Positions 1 through 9,438 of a stretch of 64,000 nucleotides of DNA are shown in pieces (position 1 is the first letter of the stretch; every line of letters starts with the position of its first letter). The DNA lies in NCBI RefSeq assembly GCF_007954625.1, contig NZ_CP042420.1, positions 124,001-188,000 of the forward strand, given 5' to 3'. The notes beneath the pieces were generated by a model. That model made no database searches. It was not told where the DNA came from and saw only the letters and a program-made list of their open reading frames with translations. This stretch comes from Leuconostoc lactis (GTDB taxonomy: Bacteria > Bacillota > Bacilli > Lactobacillales > Lactobacillaceae). A program made the position numbers and the translations under genes.

Positions 1-29
1 GTAACAAATAATTCATGCCATGTCTAGCA

Positions 30-1730
30 CTATTTTGTATAAGTCATCAAATCTGCTGTGATCGTGTCAATTTTTGCTTGTGAAGCGGCTTGTGAATCAG
101 AAGTGACCCCAATATAGAACTTCAACTTTGGTTCAGTTCCTGATGGGCGTACAGCCACCCATGAGCCGTCAGCTAACCAATATTTCAAGACATTGGCTTT
201 TGGCTGTGTCAATGTTGTAACCTGGCCGTCAGCATCAGTTTCTAGACCAGTTGAGAAGTCTTGCACGCGGCTAACAGCAATCCCCCCAATCGTTTCAGGT
301 TGATGATCACGGAACTTGGCAATAATTTTTGCCATATCGTCATTTCCATGCACACCTGGGAAGTCCAAACTAATGGTCTTTTCTTCAAAATAGCCGTACT
401 TGTCAAACAAGGCTTGCAACCCATCCGCAAATGTTTGCCCTTGAGACTTATAGTAGGCCGCTACTTCTGCAAACAACACGAGGGCTTGAATGGCATCTTT
501 ATCGTGAGCAAAAGGCTTAACCAGATAGCCAAAACTCTCTTCAAAGCCAAATAAGAACGTCTTTTCTTGCGTTGCTTCATATTCATCAATGGTTGCCGCG
601 ATGTACTTAAAGCCAGTCAACACATCAGCTGTCGTTACGCCAAAGCTTTCGGCAATCTTTGAAGCGAAACGTGATGACACGATTGACGTCACAATTGCCC
701 CATTATCTGGCAATGTGCCGGTGTTTTGCTTGGCCGTTAACAAATAATTCACCAAAACAGCGGCAATTTGGTTCCCAGTCAAAACTTGGAAGGTGCCATC
801 GGCTAAACGAACCGCAGCGCCCATGCGATCAGCATCGGGATCTGTGGCAACGACAGCATCGGCACCTGTTTCCTTAGCATAAGCAATAGCCATTTCTAAT
901 GCCGCTGCATCTTCTGGATTTGGCTTGGCAACAGTTGGGAAATCCCCGTCAATCACAGCCTGTTCCTTCACAATCGTATAATTCGTAAAGCCTGCTTGTT
1001 GTAAGGCCTTTTCCCCAATATATTGACCCGTGCCGTGAAGTGGTGAGTAAACAAACTTCAATGATTGCCCTTCTTTAGCCACCAATTCCGGATCAACCGT
1101 GACCGTCTTCATAGCTGCTAAATATTTCTCATCAATGGCTTGATCAATCACTTCAACATACGTTTGTGTGTCGTCAAGTGCAATATTAAAGATATCCGAG
1201 ATGCCAGCCAATTCATTCACGACAGCATCAACGGCTTCCGGCACCATTTGGCCACCGTCTTCACCGTAAACCTTATAGCCGTTGTATTCCTTGGGGTTGT
1301 GTGATGCCGTAATCATGATACCAGCAAATGTCCCCAATTCTCGCACAGCAAAAGACAGTTCCGGCGTTGGCCGCAAGCTGCTAAAAAGATAGACTTTGAT
1401 TTGATGTGCTGACAAAACTTTAGCTGCATCTGATGCAAATTCAGGTGAAAAATGGCGTGAATCAAAGCTAATCACAACGCCACGCTTTTTCGCTTCATCC
1501 CCTTGTGACGCAATATAACGCGCTAGGGCTTCGGTGACTTGGCGTACCGTAAAGATGTTCATTCGGTTAGTTCCCGCACCCAAAACACCTCGCATACCTG
1601 CTGTTCCAAAGCTCAAATTTTGATAAAAAGCTTCTTCTTGCTGCTCTGGTGTATATGAGGCAAGCTCATCGGCCAAATAGTCAGGCAAATCTGCCGCTTG
1701 CCACTGTGCTAAAGTTTCTTGATAATGCAT
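30..1730 (-). CDS. pgcA: alpha-phosphoglucomutase / phosphomannomutase family
   Basis: Interconverts glucose-1-phosphate and glucose-6-phosphate in the cytosol. The 566-residue protein has all family landmarks: catalytic serine motif TASHNP at residues 141-146 (Ser143), metal-binding DPDADR at 297-302, the sugar-recognition stretch FGFEESFGY, and the C-terminal phosphate-binding RPSGTEPK. Length fits the long Firmicutes PgcA type. It lies downstream of the DedA gene and has its own extended -10 promoter in the short gap. With sucrose phosphorylase nearby it probably feeds phosphorolytic glucose-1-phosphate into glycolysis, and it also supplies GalU. It is complete: the stop lies 29 bases inside the window edge. 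Family assignment is secure; the preference for glucose over mannose phosphate is inferred from family. Confidence 0.95.
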   Translation of the reverse strand: MHYQETLAQWQAADLPDYLADELASYTPEQQEEAFYQNLSFGTAGMRGVLGAGTNRMNIFTVRQVTEALARYIASQGDEAKKRGVVISFDSRHFSPEFASDAAKVLSAHQIKVYLFSSLRPTPELSFAVRELGTFAGIMITASHNPKEYNGYKVYGEDGGQMVPEAVDAVVNELAGISDIFNIALDDTQTYVEVIDQAIDEKYLAAMKTVTVDPELVAKEGQSLKFVYSPLHGTGQYIGEKALQQAGFTNYTIVKEQAVIDGDFPTVAKPNPEDAAALEMAIAYAKETGADAVVATDPDADRMGAAVRLADGTFQVLTGNQIAAVLVNYLLTAKQNTGTLPDNGAIVTSIVSSRFASKIAESFGVTTADVLTGFKYIAATIDEYEATQEKTFLFGFEESFGYLVKPFAHDKDAIQALVLFAEVAAYYKSQGQTFADGLQALFDKYGYFEEKTISLDFPGVHGNDDMAKIIAKFRDHQPETIGGIAVSRVQDFSTGLETDADGQVTTLTQPKANVLKYWLADGSWVAVRPSGTEPKLKFYIGVTSDSQAASQAKIDTITADLMTYTK

Positions 1731-1759
1731 GATTTTCTCCTATAACTTATCTAATCATA

Positions 1760-1768
1760 ATTATAACA
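1760..1768 (-). promoter_or_regulatory. extended -10 promoter of pgcA
   Basis: On the minus strand the gap upstream of pgcA reads TGT followed by TATAAT, an extended -10 box about 30 bases before the start codon. A convincing -35 box is not visible. An AGGAGA ribosome site follows. Confidence 0.5.
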
Positions 1769-1776
1769 AACGTAAC

Positions 1777-2433
1777 CTATTTCCGAACTAGTAAGTTCAA
1801 GACGGCGCGTCGTAACTTTGGTGAGCGTAACCCAATAATCAAGGCAACCGCTATGACCACCAGCCCAATCGTGAGCCATTCGTGCGGGATGGCCAAATGG
1901 CCGATAAAATAACCCAGTGATGTAATGGTAAACGCCCATAAAAAGCTCGCAAACGCTGCCATTTTAATATAACTGGCAAAAGGCAATCCCAAGCGTTGCG
2001 CTAACAACGGTACCGCCACGCGAATAAACGGTAAAAAGCGTCCTAACACGATAAACAATAACCACCGTTTGGGATGGAAATCAACTGCCAACCGATCAAT
2101 GACGCCACCCGATATATACTTTTTTAAAACAGGGATGCGACCAATCTGTCGGGTTAAAAAGCCCCCAAACCAATAGTTCACAGCATCACCACAAAGTGAC
2201 GCCAAACCAAACACCAGACAATCTGCCAATAACTCCCACAAATTATGATGTAAGCCTGCGACACTCCCCACCGATGTCAAAATCGTATCGCCAGGAATAA
2301 AACCCGTGACAATACCGGCTGTTTCAACAAAAATCAGCAGAAACATCACGACAAATTTTGACCACGCAAAGGCTTGATCTGCTGACAGAATATGATTAAT
2401 GACAGTTGGTAAGTTTGAAGCTAATATGATCAT
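1777..2433 (-). CDS. DedA family (SNARE-associated / VTT domain) membrane protein
   Basis: A 218-residue polytopic membrane protein of the DedA family. Such proteins are linked to lipid flipping (undecaprenyl-phosphate or phosphatidylethanolamine) and envelope homeostasis. Visible signatures are the N-terminal FIPGDT motif (about residues 45-50), the GRFLPFIRV motif (about residues 131-139), and several hydrophobic segments through the C-terminus, which ends in a basic tail. The gene sits between sucP and pgcA on the same strand, but a terminator separates it from sucP. The substrate cannot be told from sequence. Confidence 0.88.
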   Translation of the reverse strand: MIILASNLPTVINHILSADQAFAWSKFVVMFLLIFVETAGIVTGFIPGDTILTSVGSVAGLHHNLWELLADCLVFGLASLCGDAVNYWFGGFLTRQIGRIPVLKKYISGGVIDRLAVDFHPKRWLLFIVLGRFLPFIRVAVPLLAQRLGLPFASYIKMAAFASFLWAFTITSLGYFIGHLAIPHEWLTIGLVVIAVALIIGLRSPKLRRAVLNLLVRK

Positions 2434-2467
2434 AGACAGGCCCTTTTCCTTGCCTTAATTATATACT

Positions 2468-2490
2468 AAAAAAAGCGCCAAAGCGCTTTG
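2468..2490 (-). terminator. terminator after sucP
   Basis: Minus strand: stem AAAGCG / CGCTTT with loop CTTTGG, followed by a T run, just past the sucP stop codon at 2497. Confidence 0.8.
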
Positions 2491-2496
2491 GTTACA

Positions 2497-3951
2497 TTAA
2501 GCCTGTGTATTGAAAATTTCCTTATCATTTTCAGTAACTTTGAATTGCTTTGTCGCAAAGTCAGCTGTCAAAACAGCAGTTGTTTGACCATCAGCTGATG
2601 TGCGTGTAATGATCAAATCGTTGTCACCGTTGTTTTCAACCTTAATCTCACCATCAAGGTCAAAGGCTGAACTTGTGTTACGGAAGCGAAGCAAGTCAAA
2701 CAAGTTTGACACAACTGGGCGCTTAACTGTTTCAGCAATTTCTTCAAGGTCATAATAGTGACGGTTGATGTTACGGCCTTCCTTTGTGCTTTCCAACAAT
2801 TCAAGGTCGTTTTCACCTGCCAACAAACCAACGTAATAAACTTGTGGGATACCTGGTGCAAAGATTTGTGTCGCACGTGCTAGCAAGTAAGCGGCATCGT
2901 CATTACCCAAAGCTGAGTAATAAGTTGTATTAATTTGGTAAATATCCAAGTTATTGTAGGCTGCTGATGAGAAGATCTTCTTCACGTTAGCCCCAACCTT
3001 GTACATTTCTTCCGTTGTAAAGTCTGTTTCTTCTTGTGTCAACAAGTCCTTGGCATCGACAACACCAATACCATCGTGCGTATCCAATGTTGTAAATTGC
3101 TTCATTGGGCTTTGACGCAACCAGTCAGCCAAACGGTTTGTCTTACCTGAATAAAGTGAGTACAACGTAATCAATGGCAACGCAAAGTCGTATGAATACA
3201 TGTCGTGATCTGTAATCTTGCGCACAATCTTGTAGTGTTCATGGATTTCTGGCAAAACTTCAGAACCTTCGGCTGTCAAGATTTCACGTACTTCGTTCAA
3301 AACATCCCAAATTTCTGGTTCAACGAAGAAGTCGTTTGTATCCAACTTCTTGATGGCGTAAGCAAAGGCATCCAAACGGATAACTGACGCCCCATGGCGG
3401 GCAAGGTTAATCAATGAATCCTTGATGAATTGCTTTGTCACTGGCTTTGTGACATCCAAATCCATTTGTTGGTCACCGAATGTGTTCCAAACTTGATCTG
3501 TTGTGCCGTCCGCAAAAGTTACTGGCGCAAATGGTGCCTTATCCTTACGCTTGTAGATCAAATCAATATCTTCAGCTGTTGGACGGTTTTCAGGCCAGAA
3601 TTCAGAGTACTTCAAGAACATGTCGTAGTATTCTGACTTGTCCTTCTTTTCTAAGAAGTCTTGGAAATACTTTGATTGTGGTGAAATGTGGTTCAACATG
3701 AAGTCAAACATCAAGTAGTACTTCTCAGCTAACTTATCAATGTCAGACCAGTCCCCAAACTTTGGATCAACTGTTTCATATTCTTCAGGGGCAAAGCCAC
3801 GGTCACCTGTTGATGGGAAGAATGGCAAGACGTGGACACCGCCAACAACACCATCCAATTCATTTGACAACACTTGATTCAATTCCTTCAAATTCTTACC
3901 AAGTGAGTCAGCATATGTAATGAGCATCACTTCATTGGTGAGCTTTTTCAT
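2497..3951 (-). CDS. sucP: sucrose phosphorylase (GH13 subfamily 18)
   Basis: Splits intracellular sucrose with inorganic phosphate into alpha-glucose-1-phosphate and fructose, saving one ATP per sucrose. The 484-residue length matches Leuconostoc and Bifidobacterium enzymes. The retaining GH13 catalytic triad is visible: nucleophile Asp194 in IRLDAF, acid/base Glu235 in LPEIHEHY, and transition-state Asp290 in TLDTHDGIG. There is no signal peptide, so it is cytosolic. The start is ATG with an AAAGGAG ribosome site 8-9 bases upstream. The MFS transporter gene lies 91 bases upstream in the same direction. The gap holds a separate candidate promoter whose spacer contains an inverted repeat. A terminator follows the gene. 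No sucrose PTS or regulator gene is adjacent. Confidence 0.95.
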   Translation of the reverse strand: MKKLTNEVMLITYADSLGKNLKELNQVLSNELDGVVGGVHVLPFFPSTGDRGFAPEEYETVDPKFGDWSDIDKLAEKYYLMFDFMLNHISPQSKYFQDFLEKKDKSEYYDMFLKYSEFWPENRPTAEDIDLIYKRKDKAPFAPVTFADGTTDQVWNTFGDQQMDLDVTKPVTKQFIKDSLINLARHGASVIRLDAFAYAIKKLDTNDFFVEPEIWDVLNEVREILTAEGSEVLPEIHEHYKIVRKITDHDMYSYDFALPLITLYSLYSGKTNRLADWLRQSPMKQFTTLDTHDGIGVVDAKDLLTQEETDFTTEEMYKVGANVKKIFSSAAYNNLDIYQINTTYYSALGNDDAAYLLARATQIFAPGIPQVYYVGLLAGENDLELLESTKEGRNINRHYYDLEEIAETVKRPVVSNLFDLLRFRNTSSAFDLDGEIKVENNGDNDLIITRTSADGQTTAVLTADFATKQFKVTENDKEIFNTQA

Positions 3952-4006
3952 GTTCGTTCTCCTTTATTTACGCTTAATTACGCTGTTTATTGTTCAGTTC
4001 ATGCTA

Positions 4007-4035
4007 CTTATATGGCGCCGCAGGTTGGCGCCCAA
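4007..4035 (-). promoter_or_regulatory. candidate sucP promoter with operator-like repeat in the spacer
   Basis: Minus strand: TTGGGC (4030-4035), a 17-base spacer, then TATAAG (4007-4012). The spacer region holds two GGCGCC hexamers (4014-4019 and 4027-4032) separated by 7 bases. They can pair as a hairpin or act as a repressor operator. There is no T run, so it is not a standard terminator. Confidence 0.5.
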
Positions 4036-4042
4036 TATGATT

Positions 4043-5239
4043 TTAAGCCTTCTTTTTACGGTTAGTAATCAACGTGACAACCGTTAAACCAAGTAGGATA
4101 AAGGCCAAAACCGGTGTTGTTGTATAAGCTGCGGAATCCGCATTACGTGTTGGATTACCCAAAATGCCAGACATAAGTGACAAAACAAATGGTTCAACGA
4201 ACACACCAACGTTAAAGCCAATCAAGATAATTGATGTCACCAATGGTTGCTTTTTCAGAGGTGCCAATTGTGGTAATTGACTAAAAATAAATGGTGAGAT
4301 CAGTTGCATTGGGAAACCAATCAACAAAACCCCAATCGTCAAGATAATAAAGTTTTGGTTTGAAAAGGCCACCAAGAAGTTTGAGACCGCCATCAACAAT
4401 AGGCCAACCTGCAACGTATAACGACCAAAGATTTTTTGAACTGTCCCATACAAGATACCACCCATCATAGCAGCAACTAACATGAAGGATAGAATCGTTG
4501 AGACCACCATACCGTTAACGCCAACATTTTGGGCCATGAATGGGAAACTCAATTGAATGGCCATATAGTCAATTACCAAGAAGGCCGCAAAGAATGCCAA
4601 GACCCAAACCATTGGGCTCATCTTAGTTGCTGGACGAATAGCTGGTGTTGTGTTGTCATCTTTTGCTTCTGCTTCATTGACCATGTCTGATGTTTCAGGC
4701 ACTTGACGATAAAAGAGGTAAAGAATTGGGAAGGCTAAGAGATAAACCAAGAAAGTCATTTGCCAACCAAAGGCCAACAACAAGCCGGCAATAAATGTCA
4801 AAACCGCTTGACCAATTTGTTCAACCGCAGCACGCCATCCCAGCATCGTGGCCCGTGTTTGTCCTTGATACATCACCGCAATCATTGATACAGCCAATGA
4901 ATTGAAAATACCTAATCCGGCCCCCAGTACCATGCGTGATACTAAAATAACGGGATAAGATGCAACGAACAATGGCACAGCACCTGCAACGCCGACCAAA
5001 ATCATCCCCAGCGCAATTGTCTTCTTATCCCCCAACTTTGCTGCGATAAAAGCACTAAATAAAACAAATATCGTCACAAAGATAGATGGTGTTGTTGATA
5101 ACGCTTGCGCCTCAGTTGCCGTAACGCCAAGTGCTTCTGCCATTTGTGGCAAAGCGCCGTTGATGGCGTAAGCACTTGTTAACATAAATGAAATACCTAA
5201 AAAGGCAATTTTAGTGAGCCATTTATCCTGACTTCTCAT
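4043..5239 (-). CDS. MFS transporter, 12-helix
   Basis: A major facilitator superfamily permease of 398 residues with about 12 hydrophobic segments and a central charged loop near the middle. A motif-A-like GDKKTIALG sits between helices 2 and 3. The reading frame is open 25 codons further upstream, but the start at 5239 is chosen because GAGGAG lies 6 bases before that ATG and the extra residues are not membrane-like. Transcription comes from a consensus promoter at 5318-5346 and may read into sucP. Sequence resembles drug-efflux-type MFS proteins. Its position before sucP allows a role in sugar or product transport, but that is inference only. Confidence 0.85.
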   Translation of the reverse strand: MRSQDKWLTKIAFLGISFMLTSAYAINGALPQMAEALGVTATEAQALSTTPSIFVTIFVLFSAFIAAKLGDKKTIALGMILVGVAGAVPLFVASYPVILVSRMVLGAGLGIFNSLAVSMIAVMYQGQTRATMLGWRAAVEQIGQAVLTFIAGLLLAFGWQMTFLVYLLAFPILYLFYRQVPETSDMVNEAEAKDDNTTPAIRPATKMSPMVWVLAFFAAFLVIDYMAIQLSFPFMAQNVGVNGMVVSTILSFMLVAAMMGGILYGTVQKIFGRYTLQVGLLLMAVSNFLVAFSNQNFIILTIGVLLIGFPMQLISPFIFSQLPQLAPLKKQPLVTSIILIGFNVGVFVEPFVLSLMSGILGNPTRNADSAAYTTTPVLAFILLGLTVVTLITNRKKKA

Positions 5240-5317
5240 TACATTCTCCTCAAATCTGATTAAAACCGGTTCCAATTTTGTTAAACAAAACATGCTTTGT
5301 GCATTTCTACACAAGTA

Positions 5318-5346
5318 ATTATAATATCCCGATTTTTAATTGTCAA
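5318..5346 (-). promoter_or_regulatory. consensus sigma-A promoter of the MFS gene
   Basis: Minus strand: TTGACA (5341-5346), 17-base spacer, TATAAT (5318-5323), a perfect match at both hexamers. It leaves a leader of about 70 bases before the chosen start codon. The rest of the upstream gap to 5461 is AT-rich with no gene. Confidence 0.85.
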
Positions 5347-5466
5347 ACGTTTTTCAAATGTAATAAATTGTGTAAATCTTTCAGAAAATTACATTTTCTT
5401 ACATTGTTGCTATAACTATCATTTAGTAATTTATATTAAAATAATGCGCTGCTCTTTTTGGCTAAA

Positions 5467-5497
5467 ATAAAAAAGCAAATTTTAACAATTTGCTTTT
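5467..5497 (-). terminator. terminator overlapping the trxB stop
   Basis: Minus strand: 11-bp stem AAAAGCAAATT / AATTTGCTTTT with a 5-base loop and a T run. The stem begins within the trxB stop codon. Confidence 0.85.
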
Positions 5498-6452
5498 ATT
5501 GCGCCGTCGGCGCTGCTGATTTTGACGGTAATTGGCTAATATAAGTGTAAGCCCCTTGACCCGCAATCCCTCCTTCTCCGACAGCTGTCGTAATTTGGCG
5601 GAGATCTTTGGCACGAACGTCACCAATTGCAAAAATACCAGGAATGGCAGTTTGCATCTTGTCGTCTGTGATAATCCAACCTTCATCATCAGTAATATTC
5701 AAATTTTCAAAGCCTTGTGTGTTGGGCTTTAAACCAACATAAATAAAGACACCACTCGCATCAATATGTGATACTTCTTGCGTTTGATTGTTGATGACAT
5801 CAAGACCAGTCACCTTTTCACCATCACCAGTAATCGCGAGTACTTCAGTAAACCAATTAAATGCCATTTTGTCACTAGCAAAAGCACGGTCTTGAATAAT
5901 TTGTTGCGCACGCAACTTATCGCGACGATGCAATACCGTGACTGACTTGGCCAAGTTTGTCAGATATAGTCCCTCTTCAATAGCAGAATCACCGCCACCA
6001 ACAACGACAACATCTTCATTACGGAAAAAGGCCCCATCACATACCGCACAGTAGCTGACACCACGGCCTTGATAGTCTTCTTCACCGTCTTTACCCAAAT
6101 GAATATGCTCAGAACCAGTCGCAATAATCACAACTTTGGCCTTGTAGTCACCCATATCCGTATGGATAAGCTTGTCTTCACCATCTAACGTGATTTCTTC
6201 AACCATACCAAAACCATATTCCGCACCAAATTGTGTTGATGAGGCATACATTTTCTCGGCCAAATCTGGTCCCAAAATCGAGTCAAAACCTGGATAGTTT
6301 TCAACTTCAGCCGTATTATTCATTTGGCCACCATAAATACCACGGTCTAACATCAAAACGGAAAGATCGGCACGTGACGCATAGGTTGCCGCCGTCATGC
6401 CGGCTGGACCAGCCCCAATAATCACAACATCATATTGCTTATAATCTGTCAA
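5496..6452 (-). CDS. trxB: thioredoxin-disulfide reductase
   Basis: NADPH-dependent flavoenzyme that reduces thioredoxin. The 318 residues show FAD-binding GAGPAG (residues 13-18), the redox pair in CAVC (Cys135 and Cys138), NADPH-binding GGGDSAIEE (about 152-160), and the C-terminal FAD motif containing GDVR. The start codon is TTG, supported by GAGGG seven bases upstream and by the normal N-terminus that follows. It is last in the run yvlD-hprK-gpsA-galU-trxB, a gene order well known in lactobacilli and leuconostocs, and ends at a strong terminator. Confidence 0.96.
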   Translation of the reverse strand: MTDYKQYDVVIIGAGPAGMTAATYASRADLSVLMLDRGIYGGQMNNTAEVENYPGFDSILGPDLAEKMYASSTQFGAEYGFGMVEEITLDGEDKLIHTDMGDYKAKVVIIATGSEHIHLGKDGEEDYQGRGVSYCAVCDGAFFRNEDVVVVGGGDSAIEEGLYLTNLAKSVTVLHRRDKLRAQQIIQDRAFASDKMAFNWFTEVLAITGDGEKVTGLDVINNQTQEVSHIDASGVFIYVGLKPNTQGFENLNITDDEGWIITDDKMQTAIPGIFAIGDVRAKDLRQITTAVGEGGIAGQGAYTYISQLPSKSAAPTAQ

Positions 6453-6530
6453 TTTGTTGCCCTCATTTCACTTACTTTTTGTTAACCCTATTTTACACGA
6501 CACAACTTGATTTGTCTCGTGATTTGAATT

Positions 6531-7403
6531 TTACAACTTAGCAGCAAGTTCCTTGATGTAGGCGCGTAATTGATCTTTGGTTTGTGGGTGCTTCAAGCCA
6601 AATTCAATATTAGTTTCTAGGAAACCAATCTTTGAGCCAATGTCATAACGATTTCCCTTGAATTCATGGGCATAAACGTGCTGACGGTTATTCAATGAAT
6701 CAATGGCATCCGTTAATTGGATTTCATTACCCTTACCAGGCGTTGTGTTTTCAAGTTCTTCAAAAATTTCCGGTGTTAACAAGTAACGCCCAATAATGGC
6801 CAAGTCAGAAGGCGCATCTTCTGGCTTAGGCTTTTCCACGAATCTCTTAACGCGGAAAAGTCCCTTTGAAGCTTCAGCAGCTGGGTCAATTACCCCGTAT
6901 TCTGACACTTGGTCATGCGGCACTCTCATGACCGCCAAAGTTGATTCACCAGTTTCTTCATAACGGTCAATCAATTGCTTTGTCAATGGCACGTCATCTT
7001 CCATCAAATCATCACCAAGCAACACGACGAAAGGTTCGTCCCCAATAAAGGCCTTGGCTGTTAAGACCGCATCCCCTAAGCCCTTTGGGTGTGACTGACG
7101 AATAAAGTACATGTTAATGTCCGTTGTTTCTTGCACAATCTTAAGTAATTCATCCTTACCCTTTTCGCGCAAGTTGTTTTCCAATTCTGGATTTGAGTCA
7201 AAGTGATCTTCAATTGATCGCTTTGACTTCCCATCAACAATAACAATCTCTTCGATACCTGAGGCAATTGCTTCACGCACGATATATTCAATCGTTGGTG
7301 TATCAACAATTGGTAACATTTCCTTTGCCAAAGCCTTTGTCGCTGGCAAAAAACGTGTGCCAAGTCCTGCTGCTGGAATAATTGCCTTACGTACTGGTTT
7401 CAT
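6531..7403 (-). CDS. galU: UTP-glucose-1-phosphate uridylyltransferase
   Basis: Makes UDP-glucose from UTP and glucose-1-phosphate for cell-wall, glycolipid and polysaccharide synthesis. The 290-residue protein begins with the nucleotidyltransferase signature [16 protein letters not shown] and has the conserved VEKP segment near residue 190. It lies 47 bases after gpsA and upstream of trxB in the same direction. It competes with PgcA for glucose-1-phosphate, including that made by sucrose phosphorylase. Assignment is firm. Confidence 0.96.
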   Translation of the reverse strand: MKPVRKAIIPAAGLGTRFLPATKALAKEMLPIVDTPTIEYIVREAIASGIEEIVIVDGKSKRSIEDHFDSNPELENNLREKGKDELLKIVQETTDINMYFIRQSHPKGLGDAVLTAKAFIGDEPFVVLLGDDLMEDDVPLTKQLIDRYEETGESTLAVMRVPHDQVSEYGVIDPAAEASKGLFRVKRFVEKPKPEDAPSDLAIIGRYLLTPEIFEELENTTPGKGNEIQLTDAIDSLNNRQHVYAHEFKGNRYDIGSKIGFLETNIEFGLKHPQTKDQLRAYIKELAAKL

Positions 7404-7450
7404 AATTTATAACTCGCTTTCTTTCTTTTCAATCTAACACAAACATCATG

Positions 7451-8461
7451 CTAATCTTCAGATTTTAATGGCCGTGCCATCAAATCAGCAATCGCTTGTG
7501 CTAATGGTTTATCTTCATACAACACTTGATAAATCGCTGTCGTAATCGGCATATCAACTTGATAAGTTTTGGCAAAATCGTACACGGCTTTCGTCGTGTT
7601 GACGCCTTCAATCACCATGCCCATGTCTTCGGTTACCTGGGCCAGGGTTTTGCCTTGTCCAAGTCCCATACCAGCGCGATAGTTTCGTGAATTTGGTGAC
7701 ATGCCTGTCACAATTAAATCCCCGATACCCGCTAATTCATAGAGCGTTTCTTCTTTGGCACCCATGGCCAACCCAAGCGCCCGCATTTCCACTAAACTAC
7801 GGGTCAACAAGGCAGCTTGTGCATTAGCACCATACCCTAGTCCAACTAACGCGCCTGAGCCGATGGCAACAATATTTTTCAAGGCTGCAAACAACTCTGA
7901 ACCAAGTAAATCATGATTGGTATAGGCGCGGAAAGTTTGATTTGATAAAACTGTTTGCAACAACTTAGCTGCTGCTTCGTCCTCACTCCCAATCGATACC
8001 GCCGTTAGATCATGTCGAATAACATCTTCAGCGTGTGACGGTCCTGATACTACTGCAATTGCTGACCGATAAGTAGCTGGTATTTCTTCAGCCATCATTT
8101 CAGAAATGCGCTTGTAAGTCCCTTGTTCGAGACCCTTAGTCGCATGTGCCAAAATGACTGTCTGTTGTTGCGCAGTTAAGACGTCAGCTAGTTGTTGGGC
8201 TACTTCGCGGACTGCTTTAGTCGGCACCACACTCAAGACAATCTCAACATCCGCCACGGCTTCAGCCATGTCACTGGTAGCCACTAACTGTTCTGACAAC
8301 TGTGCTTGTGGCAGATACTTGTCATTGGTATGTTGGGTGTTAATTTCAACTGCTTGATCTGGGTTATGTGTCCATAAACGTACATCATGCCCGTTTTCTG
8401 CAGCGGTATTTGCTAAAGCTGTGCCCCAAGACCCTGCACCGAGTACGGCCAGTTTAGTCAT
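7451..8461 (-). CDS. gpsA: glycerol-3-phosphate dehydrogenase, NAD(P)-dependent
   Basis: Reduces dihydroxyacetone phosphate to sn-glycerol-3-phosphate, the backbone for membrane phospholipids. The 336-residue protein starts with the Rossmann motif GAGSWGTALA and has the conserved catalytic-domain stretch LKNIVAIGSGALVGLG. The frame is open a further 40 codons upstream, but that part lies inside hprK and is not homologous. The start at 8461 overlaps the hprK stop by 8 bases, showing translational coupling. In most relatives lgt lies between hprK and gpsA; here it is absent. Confidence 0.95.
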   Translation of the reverse strand: MTKLAVLGAGSWGTALANTAAENGHDVRLWTHNPDQAVEINTQHTNDKYLPQAQLSEQLVATSDMAEAVADVEIVLSVVPTKAVREVAQQLADVLTAQQQTVILAHATKGLEQGTYKRISEMMAEEIPATYRSAIAVVSGPSHAEDVIRHDLTAVSIGSEDEAAAKLLQTVLSNQTFRAYTNHDLLGSELFAALKNIVAIGSGALVGLGYGANAQAALLTRSLVEMRALGLAMGAKEETLYELAGIGDLIVTGMSPNSRNYRAGMGLGQGKTLAQVTEDMGMVIEGVNTTKAVYDFAKTYQVDMPITTAIYQVLYEDKPLAQAIADLMARPLKSED

Positions 8462-9416
8462 GTTTGTTCTCCAAATCTTTCTTTTCGTTCTTGGCCATTT
8501 CAGCAGCCATTCGTGCTTCAAGCGTTTTAAGCGGATCAATGCCCATATTAGCCGTGCGGAACTTGACTGCCGCCGCATCAATCACACTCGCTGTATTACG
8601 CCCAGGTGTAACTGGCACAACCATGCGCTTGATTTTCACCCCTAAAATTTCCAACGTATCATTATCATTGCCTAAGCGGTCAAAGTTTGCTTCACCAATT
8701 TTACCGTTTGAGAGATGAATATTCACCGCGATTGTGGCGTGTGAACGCACGGCCACAGCACCGTAAACTTGTTGCACGTCAATAATACCAACACCACGTA
8801 CTTCCATCATATTTCGGAGGACGTCGCTTGGTTCACCAATTAAACGTTCTTCATCTTCTTGATAAATATCCACACGATCATCGGCAACCAAACGCGCTTT
8901 ATCCTGTTGAATCAACTCCAAGGCCGCTTCTGTTTTACCAATTCCGGCATCACCAGTAATCAAAACACCCAAGCCATACACGTCAATCAAGACGCCATGT
9001 ACGCTTTCTCGGGGTGACAATTGACCACCCAAATAGTACGTCATATTCGACAAAATACGTGAAGAGGTTAGCGTTGATGTCAAAATTGGAATATGTGCCT
9101 CTTCAGCTGCCTGCTTCAGTTCATCACTGATTGGTAAGCCGGTTGACACCACAAACGCTGGCGTCGTCGCATCAGCCATCCGGCGATAGACCATCAAAAG
9201 CTCATCGTGTCCCATCCGTTCTGAAAAGGACGTCTCAGTAATCCCAAGCAATTGCACACGTTCAGGCGCATAATAATTAAAATACCCCGTCATTTCTAGA
9301 CCAGGACGTGAAATGTCTGCAGTGGTAATTGGCCGATCTAAATACTGCTCCCCAGACACAATTTCTAATCGGGTATGATCAACCAACTGTTTTACTGTCA
9401 CTGAATTCTGTATCAT
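8454..9416 (-). CDS. hprK: HPr kinase/phosphorylase
   Basis: Phosphorylates and dephosphorylates Ser46 of HPr, giving the CcpA co-repressor that drives carbon catabolite control in Firmicutes. The 320 residues show the N-terminal HPrK domain, conserved His140, the Walker A loop GDAGIGKT at 155-162, and the family signature around EVRGVGIIDV near residue 200. The Shine-Dalgarno sequence is weak. The preceding gene is a YvlD-like protein 22 bases away, and a cre-like site lies in the leader of the pair. The stop overlaps the gpsA start. Confidence 0.96.
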   Translation of the reverse strand: MIQNSVTVKQLVDHTRLEIVSGEQYLDRPITTADISRPGLEMTGYFNYYAPERVQLLGITETSFSERMGHDELLMVYRRMADATTPAFVVSTGLPISDELKQAAEEAHIPILTSTLTSSRILSNMTYYLGGQLSPRESVHGVLIDVYGLGVLITGDAGIGKTEAALELIQQDKARLVADDRVDIYQEDEERLIGEPSDVLRNMMEVRGVGIIDVQQVYGAVAVRSHATIAVNIHLSNGKIGEANFDRLGNDNDTLEILGVKIKRMVVPVTPGRNTASVIDAAAVKFRTANMGIDPLKTLEARMAAEMAKNEKKDLENKHD

Positions 9417-9438
9417 ACTACTATCTTTCTCAATCTAT

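Noticed and set aside
5330-5360. cre-like core AAAACGTTT beside the MFS -35 box
   Set aside because: The core fits, but the flanking TG/CA are one base out of register, so the match to the cre consensus is poor.
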